Source of the DNA: Rhynchopus sp. YZ270_cl-10
Taxonomy: Eukaryota; Euglenozoa; Diplonemea; Diplonemida; Diplonemidae
Direction: 5' to 3'
NCBI GenBank assembly: GCA_964035575.1
Contig: OZ037928.1
Location: forward strand, 310,001 to 374,000
DNA length: 64,000 bases
Shown here: positions 11,145-20,879 of the stretch, one piece after another
Numbering within the stretch: the first letter of the stretch is position 1
Layout of the letters: each line of letters starts with the position of its first letter
The notes under the pieces: generated by a model
Told to the model about the DNA's origin: nothing
Seen by the model: the letters and a program-made list of their open reading frames with translations, nothing else
Databases searched by the model: none
Program-made: the position numbers and the translations under genes

Positions 11145-12088
11145 AACTCTTGTCAGTCACTGCTATAGCCATTAACCCAGGGAGCATAGCTAGTGCAAGA
11201 AATTCGACTTCGGGATCCGGAAAGTCTGTCCTCTGCTTGCGGAGGACTAGACACAAGAAAATATTGCGTTCCCCCAGAAACCAGTTTTTGTCACAGTAAT
11301 TTTTGCCCAGGGCATGCTCTTGAAGCATGGCGGCTTGGTGTGAGAAGGGGCAGTGTGTTGTTTTGTTCTAGATTTCAACGGTTGTTAGAACGAGTCAAGT
11401 GGATGCTTATCTAAACACTGACTTTAGTACAGACCCGAGAGATCACACATGACTTTGAGGAAAGAACAAAGCAATGCATCTGTACCCGCACGCCAGGTTG
11501 TAGTTACTTCAGAATTTTCTTAAGTTTGCGCGAAAGAGAGCGGGGGCAACTCCTTTGTATCATAAGGCCGCTGTGCAGAACAAAGCGAGGAACCTTAAAA
11601 CACTACCTGCGTGGTGGCTGAATTCACATCCCTTAGAATTACCAGAATTCAGCCTTTGTTGAAGTAACGTACATACTTGTATGTGCGTGTCACGCTTCTC
11701 CATCCTTAAATGGGTGCACTGCTTCACTGCAGCGGGTAAGCCTCTCTCGACTAGTGCAAACTTAAGAATTTTCTGCTGGAACTTACCAAAATCGATTTTC
11801 TTTCACCCCAAACACCCGCAACACCCCACCTGCTACTTTGGTAGCCTGTGTTGTTGGGAGTTGGTTCTCATGTTGATCCCCAGTGTTTTGCACTGCTTCT
11901 TCTGAGCCCAACGCTGTTTGGCCTGTCGACGTAATAAATACGAAGACAGGGGGGCGGTGCCAACAATTTTCCGATGATGTAACGTTTATCTGATTGATTT
12001 ACCGTTTGATATACCTTGTGTGCTACTTCATGCACACCCAAGAAAGGTTATTGAACGGTACTTTCAAGCGATACTTCGTTATGTCATT
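11145..12088. repeat. Block B, the other core block shared by T1, T4 and T6
   Basis: About 940 bp without a convincing ORF. Its complement is nearly identical to 50586-51540 in T4 (from ATGACATAACGAAGTATCGC to GGCTATAGCAGTGACTGACT) and is recognisable, more diverged, at 57135-57855 in T6. In all three it abuts the array at the end opposite block A. Confidence 0.85.
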
Positions 12089-12311
12089 GGGGGTACCTGG
12101 GTACCTGGGTACCTGGGTACCTGGGTACCTGGGTACCTGGGTACCTGGGTACCTGGGTACCTGGGTACCTGGGTACCTGGGCACCTGGGTACCTGGTGCC
12201 TGTATTTTGACAGGTGGTACCTGTCAAAATGACAGGTACCACCTGTCAAAAATTTTCACCTGTCATTTTACTAGTAAAATCACCTGTCATGGTCATAACT
12301 AGTCCGTCGTG
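12089..12311. repeat. T1 right terminus: GGGTACCT microsatellite, palindromes and inverted repeat
   Basis: About 13 tandem GGGTACCT units (12089-12200) pass into ACAGGTGGTACCTGTC palindromes, then CATAACTAGTCCGTCGTG, the inverse of the left end. Confidence 0.85.
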
Positions 12312-12313
12312 CA

Positions 12314-13575
12314 GTCGAGTACTTCGTGGTCGGAGCTGCGATCGATTTCTGCACCGGCTGCCTCACCTCACCACGGCCGCGATGGCCACGATTCGTGGGG
12401 ATGCCGTCGTCATTCGCACACAAAAGGAGATACTCCTCACTAGCCTGCGACACCGCATTCCACATGTCATGTACGTCCAGACGTGCTTCAGCTTCGTGGA
12501 AGCCCTTCGCAGCCAGGAGAGCGGCGCATTGTGCTGATCTCTGCACACTCAGGTCAGGCTTTACCATCGACAGATCCTTCGGTACAACAAATCGGTAGAC
12601 TAGTTGTGTGAATGCTGCAAGGGAGAGTTCCACAGTGACAGCGCTGTGCTGCGGTACTCCCACGTGGTGCGTCGTACACCTGGACAAGGCGGCGGCCGCC
12701 ACCTCATTCAGCAATACGTGGTCAATCCGCGTACCTTCAGAGTCGCGTCGCATGAAGGTTGGAGGAGGAGGGACACACCCAAGCCTTTGGGCCTGCACCA
12801 CAGCAGCATCAGTCCACCCAGACTTCACCGCTTCCCGCAAGATGTACGACGCAGAGGCAGAGGTGTTCAGGTCACCGCACACAACCACCGGCACGTCCTT
12901 CCCTAGAGCATTAGGCATGGTGTTGAGGACGCAGTGCAGAAGTTTCTCGCGATCCTTCTTCCTCCCTCCTTCAGAGCCTGAATGGGCGCACACGTTGAAG
13001 ATGTATAGGAAGACACCACCCGCCCCCAGGGCCAGGCGCGTGAGCTGAATCCTGTCTTGGAACAGGTTGATGTCGGTCAACGTGTTGTCATGGAATGCGC
13101 TCGAGGGTCTGCGCACTAGTGTGGCTACACCGCCCCTCTCCGCAATGGTGGGGTGACGTATACCTGCAAGCATGTATCCAGGCTGCGGTCTGCCCCAAAG
13201 TGGCTTCCAGACAGGCGGGAGGTCGGCTTCCATCCTGCGGGCACCTTCTTCCGTCAGCTTCACTTCCTGCAGGCAGAGCACTGTGCTGTTCAACGCAAGC
13301 GTGCAGGCAGCGTGGTTGGCGTAGGAGGTGACGTTGCAGGTGGTGACTGTGATGCAACCTTCGCTCGTAGGGGGAACGGCAGACACGGGTGGTCCTGTGC
13401 TGGCGGCAGCAGTGCGCTGCTTCTTCGCTGCTGGTGGGCCGGCTGTGCGGATGTTGTGCTGCGTGCCGGTCTTGCTTGAGGCTTTCTTGGGTCCAGGATG
13501 CGGGTGGATGTCTCCGTCGGAGAGGAGACCTTGTTGCTTGGTGGTAGTCACATGCTTAACGAGCTTGGGGTCAAG
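12314..13575 (-). CDS. LINE ORF2, AP-like endonuclease half
   Basis: This is the target-nicking endonuclease of the LINE. Motifs: TCNVTSYANH, VLCLQEVKL (catalytic Glu), VVCGDLNTS, RIDHVLL and GVPQHSAVTVEL (catalytic His). The frame opens immediately after the TGA at 13578-13576 that ends ORF1 and is in the same frame as ORF1. It has no ATG before the catalytic motifs; the first in-frame Met lies about 110 codons in, past LQE. Early in it is LLSDGDIHPHPGPKK, a 2A-like motif lacking the canonical Glu and Asn. The reading frame runs into T1 at 12311, giving a short foreign tail. Beyond T1 it continues as the RT at 4019. Confidence 0.9.
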
Positions 13576-14595
13576 TCACTGGTTGTTGCCGAAGCACGTG
13601 GCACAGATGAGCGCGTCGCAACCCGGGCACTTGTTGGCGCCGTGGTTGTGCTTAATTTTAGTCGCACAACAAGCGCAGGCGGCGTCCTTTGTCTGCACCA
13701 CCACTGTGTGTGATTGGTTCCACGCATGCACATGCACCTCCTCCTTATCACCCTCCTCAGATTCGGCATCAGGCAGTTCCACATCCTCAGCCATCTCCTC
13801 TCTGGCCGGGGACCTGGAGAACATGTCTATCGCCCTCTTGAAGAGGGAGCGGTCGTCGGCTGTTGCAGGTGTCGGTGCAGGCGCAGGCTGACCAGTCGCA
13901 GTACGCTTCACACCCCTACTCGCATTGCTGGGGTCAGGGCTCAGCGCCGGGAAGTCCTCCATGGAGAGGGTTACCTTCTGCCGCTTCACTGCACCAACGT
14001 ACGTCTTGGCCTTGCTCTTCTTGTGGCGCAAGGCGTCCGTGGTGCACTCAGTGATATGGAGAGAGGACCTGTTACTCCTGCATAAGATCGGCCACTGGGG
14101 GGCAGACGCGCTCTCGACAATGAGGACCAGAGACCCCTTCGTGCGGTACGACTTGCGGGAGACACACTGCCACGACGACTGCAGCGAGCGCATCACATCA
14201 TCCGCCTCTTCTGTGGGAGAGGCACCACGCACTTCGTACAGCAACCCCGAGGTGTCGCGGGGCTCGCACGCCAAGTTGCCTGCTGCCGTCCGGTACCTCT
14301 CCAGGTCGTCACCGCTGCCCATGCGCAAACCATACCGCTTGGCGGCCGAAACTACACCGTCGCTCTTCACCACCTCGTGCACCCGCAGGGCCTCCTTCAA
14401 CGTCGCCTCGGTCTTGAGCCAGAGGATGGGCTCCTGGTATCCCCCTTTCACAAAGGAGATGGTCCGCCAGAACACCCCGTACCTCCCACTACTGCGCAGT
14501 AGCTCCATCTTCTTCGCCACCGGCACGCGTACCGACGCCTCGGTCCTGTCACTGTAGGTTGTGACGTGGAAGACCCTGTTGTGTTGGGTCTTCAC
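13576..14595 (-). CDS. LINE ORF1, RNA-binding-like protein with C-terminal zinc motif
   Basis: About 339 residues. The N-terminal half resembles an RRM-like fold (ILWLKTEATLKEALRVHEVV); the middle is basic and Ser/Pro-rich; the C terminus has three CXXC pairs (CACC, CPGC, CATC) within 30 residues. ORF1 proteins of LINEs bind element RNA. The first codon of the open frame is GTG at 14595-14593. The nearest ATG (14639-14637, MSSSFEELLKKAKAL) is in a different frame and stops at once, so the native start is either lost by a small shift or lies elsewhere. The frame stops at TGA 13578-13576. Confidence 0.75.
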   Translation of the reverse strand: MKTQHNRVFHVTTYSDRTEASVRVPVAKKMELLRSSGRYGVFWRTISFVKGGYQEPILWLKTEATLKEALRVHEVVKSDGVVSAAKRYGLRMGSGDDLERYRTAAGNLACEPRDTSGLLYEVRGASPTEEADDVMRSLQSSWQCVSRKSYRTKGSLVLIVESASAPQWPILCRSNRSSLHITECTTDALRHKKSKAKTYVGAVKRQKVTLSMEDFPALSPDPSNASRGVKRTATGQPAPAPTPATADDRSLFKRAIDMFSRSPAREEMAEDVELPDAESEEGDKEEVHVHAWNQSHTVVVQTKDAACACCATKIKHNHGANKCPGCDALICATCFGNNQ

Positions 14596-15129
14596 AAGGC
14601 TTTGGCCTTCTTCAGCAGCTCCTCGAAGCTTGAAGACATTTTGTGATGCCGATATGTGTCGGGGGGGGAAGAACTCCTAGTGACCCTTCACAAGCCGCAC
14701 CACGTAGGGGGGGGGTTGACAAACACCAACACGACGCGGTCCAGGACCAATTTCACTTGTCATGGTGACAAGTGAAATGACAAGTGAAATGTATGACAAG
14801 TGGTCACTTGTCATGACAAGTGACTCACTTGTCATGACAAGTGAACCACTTGTCATGACAAGTGAATCACTTGTCATGACAAGTGATTTACCTGAGGAAT
14901 GCCTGTGAGCTCATGATTTCATTTATTCCTACATGAAATGAAGTAAAAAAATGTAAAATGATGTACTTTTTATCTCTTTCTTTTTTAGCCTGATGTGGGT
15001 AGTGGCGGCTATCTGATGGTTTTCTTTTATTGATTAGGGAGTGGGTTGTGCAGGCAACGTAAGGAAATGGGGTGGGGACTGGGGAACGGTAAAGAAAAGT
15101 ATGGTTAAAGTGACGTAAGGACTTTTGCG

Positions 15130-15546
15130 AAGGGCTCTCACTCACGGACTGACGCTTCATTTTTTAAAAAAATTTGAAATGTAAAAGACAACAAAAGGTG
15201 ATGTTTTATTTTTCCTTCCTTCAAAACTTCACACACAACGCTTTTTTGGTTTTTGGGAGACACACAAGGTGCCAGGTTCTATGGTAAGCACGGAACCACC
15301 CTGCACCTGTTTGTCATGTTGTTTCCCGTGCAATACATGGAGAAACGTTTCGCACTCGAAACAAAGCTTTTTTAATAAAAAATGAACGAAGCACAAAAAC
15401 AAGCGTGTGTGGAAGAAAAAAGAAAAGGGAAAATATTTTTTCTGATTCACAGTGGTGTTTATGTTTTGGGTACGGGGCGGAGAATAAAATCTGTTCGATA
15501 AAAGAAACGCAAGCTTTTTGTTTTATCTTGTTCATTTTTAAAAGCA
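15130..15546. other. T2 interior, no gene seen
   Basis: AT-rich; the open frames on the minus strand are lysine/phenylalanine-rich and unconvincing. Confidence 0.35.
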
Positions 15547-15554
15547 AAAATAAC

Positions 15555-15728
15555 TATTTATTCAACGCCTTTTAGCGTGGTTTTTTTTTGCGATAACTTC
15601 ACGCATTTTTTTCCCAGGCGAGTGGTAGTTAATTTGCCGAGCGAAGCGAGGCAAATTGAATCCACGAGCCTGGGAAAAAAATAAGTGAAGTATCGCAAAA
15701 AAATTCGCTAAAAGGCGTTGAATACGTA
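15555..15728. repeat. Palindromic MITE-like insertion
   Basis: ATTCAACGCCTTTTAGCG at the left is matched by CGCTAAAAGGCGTTGAAT at the right, with inner arms around TTTTTTCCCAGGC and GCCTGGGAAAAAAA. The whole unit folds back with a short loop near 15640. Confidence 0.75.
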
Positions 15729-15743
15729 ATTTTATTTCACGTT

Positions 15744-17107
15744 AAATAAAGTATACGAAAGGATTTGGCACTTTTAGCGTGACTCATTTATTGTGCAATA
15801 ACTAACGAGTATGTGTCCCTCCAGGTAGCTTTCCTTACCCTCCCGCCAGCGCTACCGGGAATCCCACGGACCCCTAGCTAGGATAGCGGGACTCCCGCTG
15901 GGGGGGCTGGCAAACCTGAGGGGGCTGGAGGGAGGCTAAAAAAGGCTGAAGGGTCCCTCCAGACCTGTTACCCTCCTGCGGGGAAACCTGCAAAAACCCG
16001 ATAAACTGGGCCTACCCTTATATGTGGGGTGGGATACACGTTTTCGGGGTGTCATAACCATGTGTGAGCCACACAGGGTGGTGCACAGGTGACCCCATGC
16101 AGTACACGCAACCCACGTTTTGATACACAACAGCATTTTGCGTGTAGCGCATACAGCGTGTAGCCTATTTAGCCCACGCATAGCGTGTAGCGTGTGGTCG
16201 GGTTCTGAAAGCTGCCTCAAAGGTACACAAAGCTACATCCCGACGTCTCCCCACCCTCAGGGTCCCCTCGGGTGCTAGCGGAGGTCGGGAAATGGCTATC
16301 GTGCAAGAGCGAGACATTCAGAAGATCCCCGCCCATCACAGAATATCATGCCAGCCACCGCCTTCCTCACAATGAAGTAAGGGGGTGGTGTGTCCTCCGC
16401 CTTCATAGGTAATGAAGGAGTCGATTTCTTGTTTCGTAAGTGCGGAGTGCCTTGGACTGTCGTGTCGGTAGCCGGTCTGGTTTTGTTTCAAGAGACACAC
16501 GAGCCTGCGCAAACTGGTCTTGCAGTTGCACCCCATACTTCCTCGCCAATATGCTGCTCAGCTTACTGAACGCTGTCCATTACGACGACGATTTGTACGT
16601 GAGATCGTCACGGAGATGCACTATGCACAAAACAAAGTCGGCTTCCGTGGGCTTACCGTTGGGCTTGCCAATGAATTCCTTAAAAAGCGGTCCCATTCAC
16701 GGATGTACGGTGTCGACGATGCCAGTCCTTCAGCAAAACCACTGTAGCGCTCGTCCATCTCTTGTCGGAGGACCGTTTGCGTCTTAGATCCTTCGGCATG
16801 TTGCGTGTGTCAAAAAAAAATGGGAAAAGTGCAAAAAAAAATTCGAAATTTTCAATTTTTAGGCGGGTGGTGGTGCAGGATATACCAAAATTTAGCGTGA
16901 AGTTATCGCCAAAAAAAACCCCTGTTTTGGCGTGAAAAAAACAAAAATAAAATCACGCTCCTAAGGAATTGCAGTGAAAAAAAGTGAAAACGCGTGAAAT
17001 AAAGTTCAATTAGCGTGGTTTTTATTTGTGAAAAAAACACGGCGTGAAATTATCATTAAAAAGAATCACGCTAAAAGTGCCAAATCCTTCGTATACTTTA
17101 TTTAACT
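15744..17107. mobile_element. Nested inverted-repeat element inside T2
   Basis: GTTAAATAAAGTATACGAA at 15744 is inverted at 17107; the arms share about 40 bp including AAGTGCCAAATCCTTCGTAT. The interior right part repeats GCGTGAAATAA-type motifs. No transposase was recognised. The CGTATACTTTATT motif recurs at 27895-27990. Confidence 0.7.
16290..16795 (-). pseudogene. Coding-like remnant, unrecognised
   Basis: The minus strand from about 16795 reads in a protein-like way (KRWTSATVVLLKDW, then FKEFIGKPNGKPTEADF) but is interrupted by stops. It could be cargo of the nested element. I do not recognise the family. Confidence 0.25.
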
Positions 17108-17705
17108 GTGGAATAAAATCAAAAAATCAAAAAATCTGTCGGTGGATAGGTGGTGCACAGGGTATAGTTTCATATTCAATGAAAAGGAAATCAAGTTGGT
17201 CGCACCCGAAGACGCGAGGCAGAACGACGCCTCGGAAGAAGAGGATGACGACGAAGACGACGAAGGCGACGACGCTGTGACAATTGAATGAGAGCAATGC
17301 TATCATAATCAAAAAAAAAAAATCGTTTGATGCCTCAAACGGGATGGTTATAACCCTGGTAATATGGGTAGGGGGTATTACCAGGGTTAGTGAACCGCAT
17401 AGTCGTGTCCTTACGTCACTTTAAACAATACTTTTCTTTTTTTTTTTTTTCTTTTCTTTTCCTTTTTTCCCCCACTCCCCACCCCATTGCCTTACTTTGC
17501 TTGCGCAACCCACTCCCTAATCAAAAAATAACAAAAAAAAGAATCCAGGGTTAACAGGGACCCTAAGGATTCACTTGTCATGACAAGTGAATCACTTGTC
17601 ATGACAAGTGGTTCACTTGTCATGACAAGTGATTTACATGTCATTTCACTTGTCACTTTTATGACATGTCATTTCACTTGTCAGGTGCCTCTGGACCGCG
17701 TCGTG

Positions 17706-18236
17706 AAGGCGGCAGGGGGCGGGGGGGAGGGGAAACCAAGGTGCCAGGGGTGGGGCGGGGGAGGGGGGCAGGGGGGAGTGATTGTCAGAGGGGGGTTACG
17801 TAGCGAGACCAATGAAGTACAGCAAAAAAATACCGCCAGACGCTTATTTGCATGGGGAGGGGCGGCTGTGTGCCTGGTTTGTTTTCTTGATCATTTGTTG
17901 ATGTGGTCTTCAAATCATTGAAAGGGTGCTGGCTGACGACACTGAGGACCTCCTTGGCCCAGAGCTGTTCTCGAAGTCAAGCACGACCCGGCTGTACACT
18001 GGCGGCCTCAACACAGGTCCGCTTCTAATCTGGGCAAAACAGTCGAAAAACAGCAAAAAGGGGGAAGAATAAAAGGAGAGGTTGGGGAAAGGAGGTCGTC
18101 TGCTCAACCAGCCAGCAACTTCACGGCAGCCACCACGTCTCCTTCCGCAGTGTGCAGCTGTGACGTGGAAACTCTCAGGAGGACTGTCGTTGCAGGCGCA
18201 GGTGAGAAGCGTGAAGCTGCACCGTATCGTGGTCTG
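17706..18236. other. Spacer with UBL-LRR downstream block
   Basis: 17706-17800 is G-rich. 17880-18050 is a block (CTGGCTGACGACACTGAGG and following) repeated near 31745, 40640 and 47230, always downstream of a UBL-LRR gene. On the minus strand it keeps an open frame (RSGPVLRPPVYSRVV), which may be a shared 3' exon or just conserved UTR. Confidence 0.5.
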
Positions 18237-19271
18237 TCACTGCGACAGTCTCGGTCGCTTGCAGTCTTCCTCAGGTGATTCGTCTCGCTTCCGTTTCGGA
18301 CGGGCATCCACAACAAACTTCATCAGCTTCGCCTTCTTCACAACGCTCCTAACGACAGCACTGCACCCAGAGAGGCGGATGCTTTGTAAGTTTGTCCCCA
18401 CGCAGAAGTGTGAGCCTATGTGCGTCACATTGCTGAGTGAAGACAAGTCGAGAGATGTTAAACTTTCGCATCCGTTGAGGAAGTAAGTCCTGAGGTGCGT
18501 AAGATGGGTGAGCGACGACAAGTCCAGAGATGTTAAACTGGTGCAGTTGAGGAGGAAGCTGTACCCTATCACCGTAACATTCTTGAGTGGCGTCACATCA
18601 ATGCTTTTTAAACTCCTGCATCCGGTGACGAAGCCGTTCCCAATCCGCGTGAGACTGTTGAATGAAGACAAGTCGACGGCTGTGAGGCTGCAGTTGGAGA
18701 TGAACCAGTCTCCGATGTGTGTGACGTTGTTGAGTGAAGACAAGTCGACAGATGTTAAACTTTCGCATGTGGTCAGGAAGCCATTCTCAATGTGCGTGAG
18801 ACTGTTGAATGAAGACAAGTCGAGAGATGTTAACTTGGTGCAGTTGTAGAGAAAGTTGGCCTCAATGCGCGTCACAGTCGACACAGCACTCAGATCAAGC
18901 TGCGTTATCGATGTCTGACCCAAGAACCAACCAGGAATGACAGTCGTAACCTCCGCCTGCAGAAGCAAACACGCCACCTCAGGATCCTCCACCTCCTCCA
19001 ACCTCTCTGGCCTCAGGTCAGTCTCACCCAACGCACGAAGCGCTGCTATGGCTTCACCCCTTTTTGTCGTCTTCACCAAAATCGTGTCCCCAGCACTCAG
19101 CTGCGTCATGTCCGCTCCTTCGCCCATCGCTTCGTCTCCGAAACTCATGTCAAAGCTGTCTTCAGGCAGCCCCACTGCAGACGCCACCCTCCGCCGCATG
19201 TCCTCCACTGTGTCAGCCAGAGCCACCTCAATCATGTGTGTCTTGTCGCAAAACTCCACATTCAGATCCAT
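18237..19271 (-). CDS. UBL-LRR protein L1 (344 aa)
   Basis: Residues 1-70 resemble a ubiquitin-like fold: VALADTVEDMRRRVASAVGL then SFGDEAM and SAGDTILV align with the DTIE..K/GIPPD..FAGK/L.L segments of ubiquitin. A helical linker follows (EAIAALRALGETDL, PEVACLLLQAEV), then about seven LRR units of 25 residues with core FLxxCxSLTSLDLSSLxxLTHIG (BspA-like). A final cap reads LQSIRLSGCSAV and the tail PKRKRDESPEEDCKRPRLSQ is bipartite-NLS-like. Function is unknown; UBL plus LRR suggests protein-protein or ubiquitin-pathway binding in the nucleus (inference). L1 lies 13 kb from the main cluster, and dispersed repeat DNA separates its ATG from the family's usual 5' flank, which reappears at 20095-20200. 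Confidence 0.88.
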   Translation of the reverse strand: MDLNVEFCDKTHMIEVALADTVEDMRRRVASAVGLPEDSFDMSFGDEAMGEGADMTQLSAGDTILVKTTKRGEAIAALRALGETDLRPERLEEVEDPEVACLLLQAEVTTVIPGWFLGQTSITQLDLSAVSTVTRIEANFLYNCTKLTSLDLSSFNSLTHIENGFLTTCESLTSVDLSSLNNVTHIGDWFISNCSLTAVDLSSFNSLTRIGNGFVTGCRSLKSIDVTPLKNVTVIGYSFLLNCTSLTSLDLSSLTHLTHLRTYFLNGCESLTSLDLSSLSNVTHIGSHFCVGTNLQSIRLSGCSAVVRSVVKKAKLMKFVVDARPKRKRDESPEEDCKRPRLSQ

Positions 19272-19545
19272 GATTTTGATGTGTTTTCAACTTACCTTCC
19301 TTCACCCCCCTGTAAGGGCAACCGTAGGTGAAGTAAGGTATAGTATTGAAATCGATGTGGGGGGGGGGTAAAGGGTCAATTTTACAAAACCAGATTTTGA
19401 GGAAAATTTTAGCCGAAAATGGGCCCCACGTATAAGGAACCGGGCTCATATTTCTCAAAATTTAAGTGGTCAAAAAATTATCCAATTTTCGAGATTGACC
19501 CCACCACTGCACGGGCGGATCCCAAAAATGCAAATAAGGACCCTT
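19272..19545. repeat. Dispersed repeat with GGTGGGGTCAAT core, inserted in the L1 upstream region
   Basis: ATTGACCCCACCACTGC near 19493 and the GGGCCC/CGAAAATGGG region near 19420 match, inverted, 62580-62760. A third relative lies at 24575-24655 and more units at 62810-63060. It is non-coding. Confidence 0.65.
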
Positions 19546-19752
19546 TTTAATTTGTTCTCTTGAAATGTATAATTTCATGTTTTCGCGAAAAAAATAACAA
19601 CTGATCCCTACAAGGGTTGAAGGAAGGTGGTTGAAAATAACAATAACAACAAGAACAACTAATTGCTAAGAAAAAACGGGTGTGATGTGGAAAACTCCGC
19701 GCGATTTTTGAAACCACCGTAGCATCCTGGCGATTTGGTGGAGGTGCTGATG

Positions 19753-19939
19753 CGCCTGGTGTGATCGATGTGTTGTAGTCTGTGCATTCTGTGTTCCTTC
19801 CGCACTGCTCCAACGACGACGACAATGTGGGGAGCCTGTGGACAACTACGAGCTGGAACACGCCGAGCCTGCCGAGCCGACGTCCAACAACGCTCTCGAG
19901 CAGATGGTGCTGGATGAAGAGGACAGCCCCCCTTCTTGA
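19753..19939 (+). pseudogene. Coding-like C-terminal remnant
   Basis: An open stretch without ATG ends at TGA 19937-19939 with a plausible acidic C terminus (EPVDNYELEHAEPAEP, then MVLDEEDSPPS). It may be the last exon of a lost gene. I cannot name it and it could be chance. Confidence 0.22.
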
Positions 19940-20094
19940 ACGTTTCAGATGCTGGCGTCCCAGTGGGTCTGGCAGCGTACGAAGAGCGTTAGCATACCTA
20001 CAGAAGAGCAGAATGCTGGGCGTGTTGTAGATTATTTCTACAGGATGGAGTTCCACATCACACCCCGTTTTTTTCCGATAGCAATTACTTGTTT

Positions 20095-20200
20095 TTCTTC
20101 CGCTTTTTCTTCTATTTTCGTGCCTTCTGTGGTTGTGGTGTTGTGTCTTTGGGTGAGGGTGAGGGTGAGGCAGGAAGAAACAGGAAAACTCCACACACCG
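20095..20200. promoter_or_regulatory. Displaced UBL-LRR 5' flank
   Basis: GTGCCTTCTGTGGTTGTGGT followed by GTGAGGCAGGAAGAAAC repeats the region found directly upstream of other family ATGs (e.g. 41830-41910). Here it is about 0.85 kb from the L1 ATG. Confidence 0.5.
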
Positions 20201-20455
20201 CACTCAACACTTCTTGGCAACTGCTCCCTTGCTTGGATATTTAATTCTTTGCCTGATCTTCACCTTGGAACGAGAAGCCTGCCAACGAGGTGTGGCTTGA
20301 GCCCTAAAATAGTTGACTTGAAAGTCAACGGCCCGCTCGTTGACAGTGTACCTTGGTTCCATGAAAAGGGAGGGGGGTGGGGAAATCTACTTTGTTTTCA
20401 TTTAATCAGCTCAGGAACCTACATGCTTTGCACGAGTTATTATCTTATAAGTGAA

Positions 20456-20648
20456 TCATGGATGTCACCCGTTACCGGGTACTGGGACGTACCGGGCGGA
20501 TATAAAAACCAGGTAATACCCGGTGATTGGTGCCTCCTGACTACCCCATATTGCGCACTTCTTGCGCACTTTGCAGAAAATACCGCCCCGGGTAACGGGT
20601 GCCCAAAACCTGGTAATGCCCGGTACCGGTAACGGGTGCTATCCATGA
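20456..20648. repeat. Small inverted-repeat element
   Basis: TCATGGATGTCACCCGTTAC at the left and, inverted, TCATGGATAGCACCCGTTAC at the right, with internal ACCCGGTA repeats. MITE-like; exact ends uncertain. Confidence 0.7.
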
Positions 20649-20879
20649 CGAAACATCAAAAATAAAAATAAAATTTTTTGCGCCAATGTGGAAACATTTA
20701 ACAAAGTCAGGGGAGCTGGGGGGGATGGAGAAAACTAGAAGTTGTTAGTAAAAGAACGCGGTTAAAAATCAAGGATTCCCAGCTGCCTGCCCTCCCTTCT
20801 CTCACCACCCCTCCCCCACCCCCCACGGGGACGGGTAAACCATAATCCGGGCCCCTCATATTACCCCCTGCCTCCCCCT

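Larger units (their letters stand above)
4020..12311 (+). mobile_element. T1: autonomous two-gene DNA transposon (CMC/CACTA-like), 8.3 kb
   Basis: The terminal inverted repeats begin CACGACGGACTAGTTATG at 4020 and, inverted, at 12311; they differ at one base in the next stretch. The flanking duplication is CA (4018-4019 and 12312-12313). Both ends carry subterminal arrays of ACAGGTG-type palindromes. Inside lie two plus-strand genes (6125-7298, 8626-10452), each with an antisense partial copy upstream, and an inner inverted pair at about 4795-4885 and 10875-10960. CMC/CACTA elements are known for CAC-starting ends, 2-3 bp duplications, subterminal repeat arrays and two proteins, so this class is the best inference. 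Weak sequence recognition of the transposase leaves room for a new group. Confidence 0.85.
842..14700 (-). mobile_element. LINE (APE-type non-LTR retrotransposon), interrupted by T1
   Basis: It is read right to left: ORF1 (14595-13576), ORF2 endonuclease half (13575-12314), T1 insertion (4020-12311), ORF2 reverse-transcriptase half (4019-893), then a short 3' UTR ending near 842. Without T1 the element is about 5.5 kb. The 3' UTR contains the hairpin CTAAGC-ACGAGAG-GCTTAG and ends in a T-rich tail (AAACTTTTCTTTTTTTT) rather than poly(A). A 110-bp 5'-truncated copy of the same 3' end lies at 46649-46761. The 5' boundary is uncertain because T2 begins at 14730. Confidence 0.85.
14730..17705. 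mobile_element. T2: non-autonomous element with CACGACG ends, containing a nested element
   Basis: The ends are CACGACGCGGTCCAG at 14730-14744 and its inverse at 17691-17705; the flanking duplication is AA (14728-14729, 17706-17707). Subterminal arrays are of the palindrome TCACTTGTCATGACAAGTGA (14750-14885 and 17572-17690). Inverted similarity continues inwards to about 15120 and from about 17410 (GACGTAAGG block, ACCCACTCCCTAATC block), so the arms are roughly 300-390 bp. No transposase is visible. Confidence 0.85.

Noticed and set aside
4020-12311. T1 as a virus-like or Polinton-type element
   Set aside because: No polymerase, integrase, ATPase or capsid-like protein is seen, and the target duplication is 2 bp rather than the 6 bp typical of Polintons.
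13570-13580. UGA as a sense codon in this organism
   Set aside because: The UBL-LRR genes, the phosphatase and the ankyrin-TPR last exon all end sensibly at TGA, so the LINE case is local.
20038-20220. Separate gene at the displaced UBL-LRR 5' flank
   Set aside because: The sequence matches non-coding upstream DNA of the paralogues.
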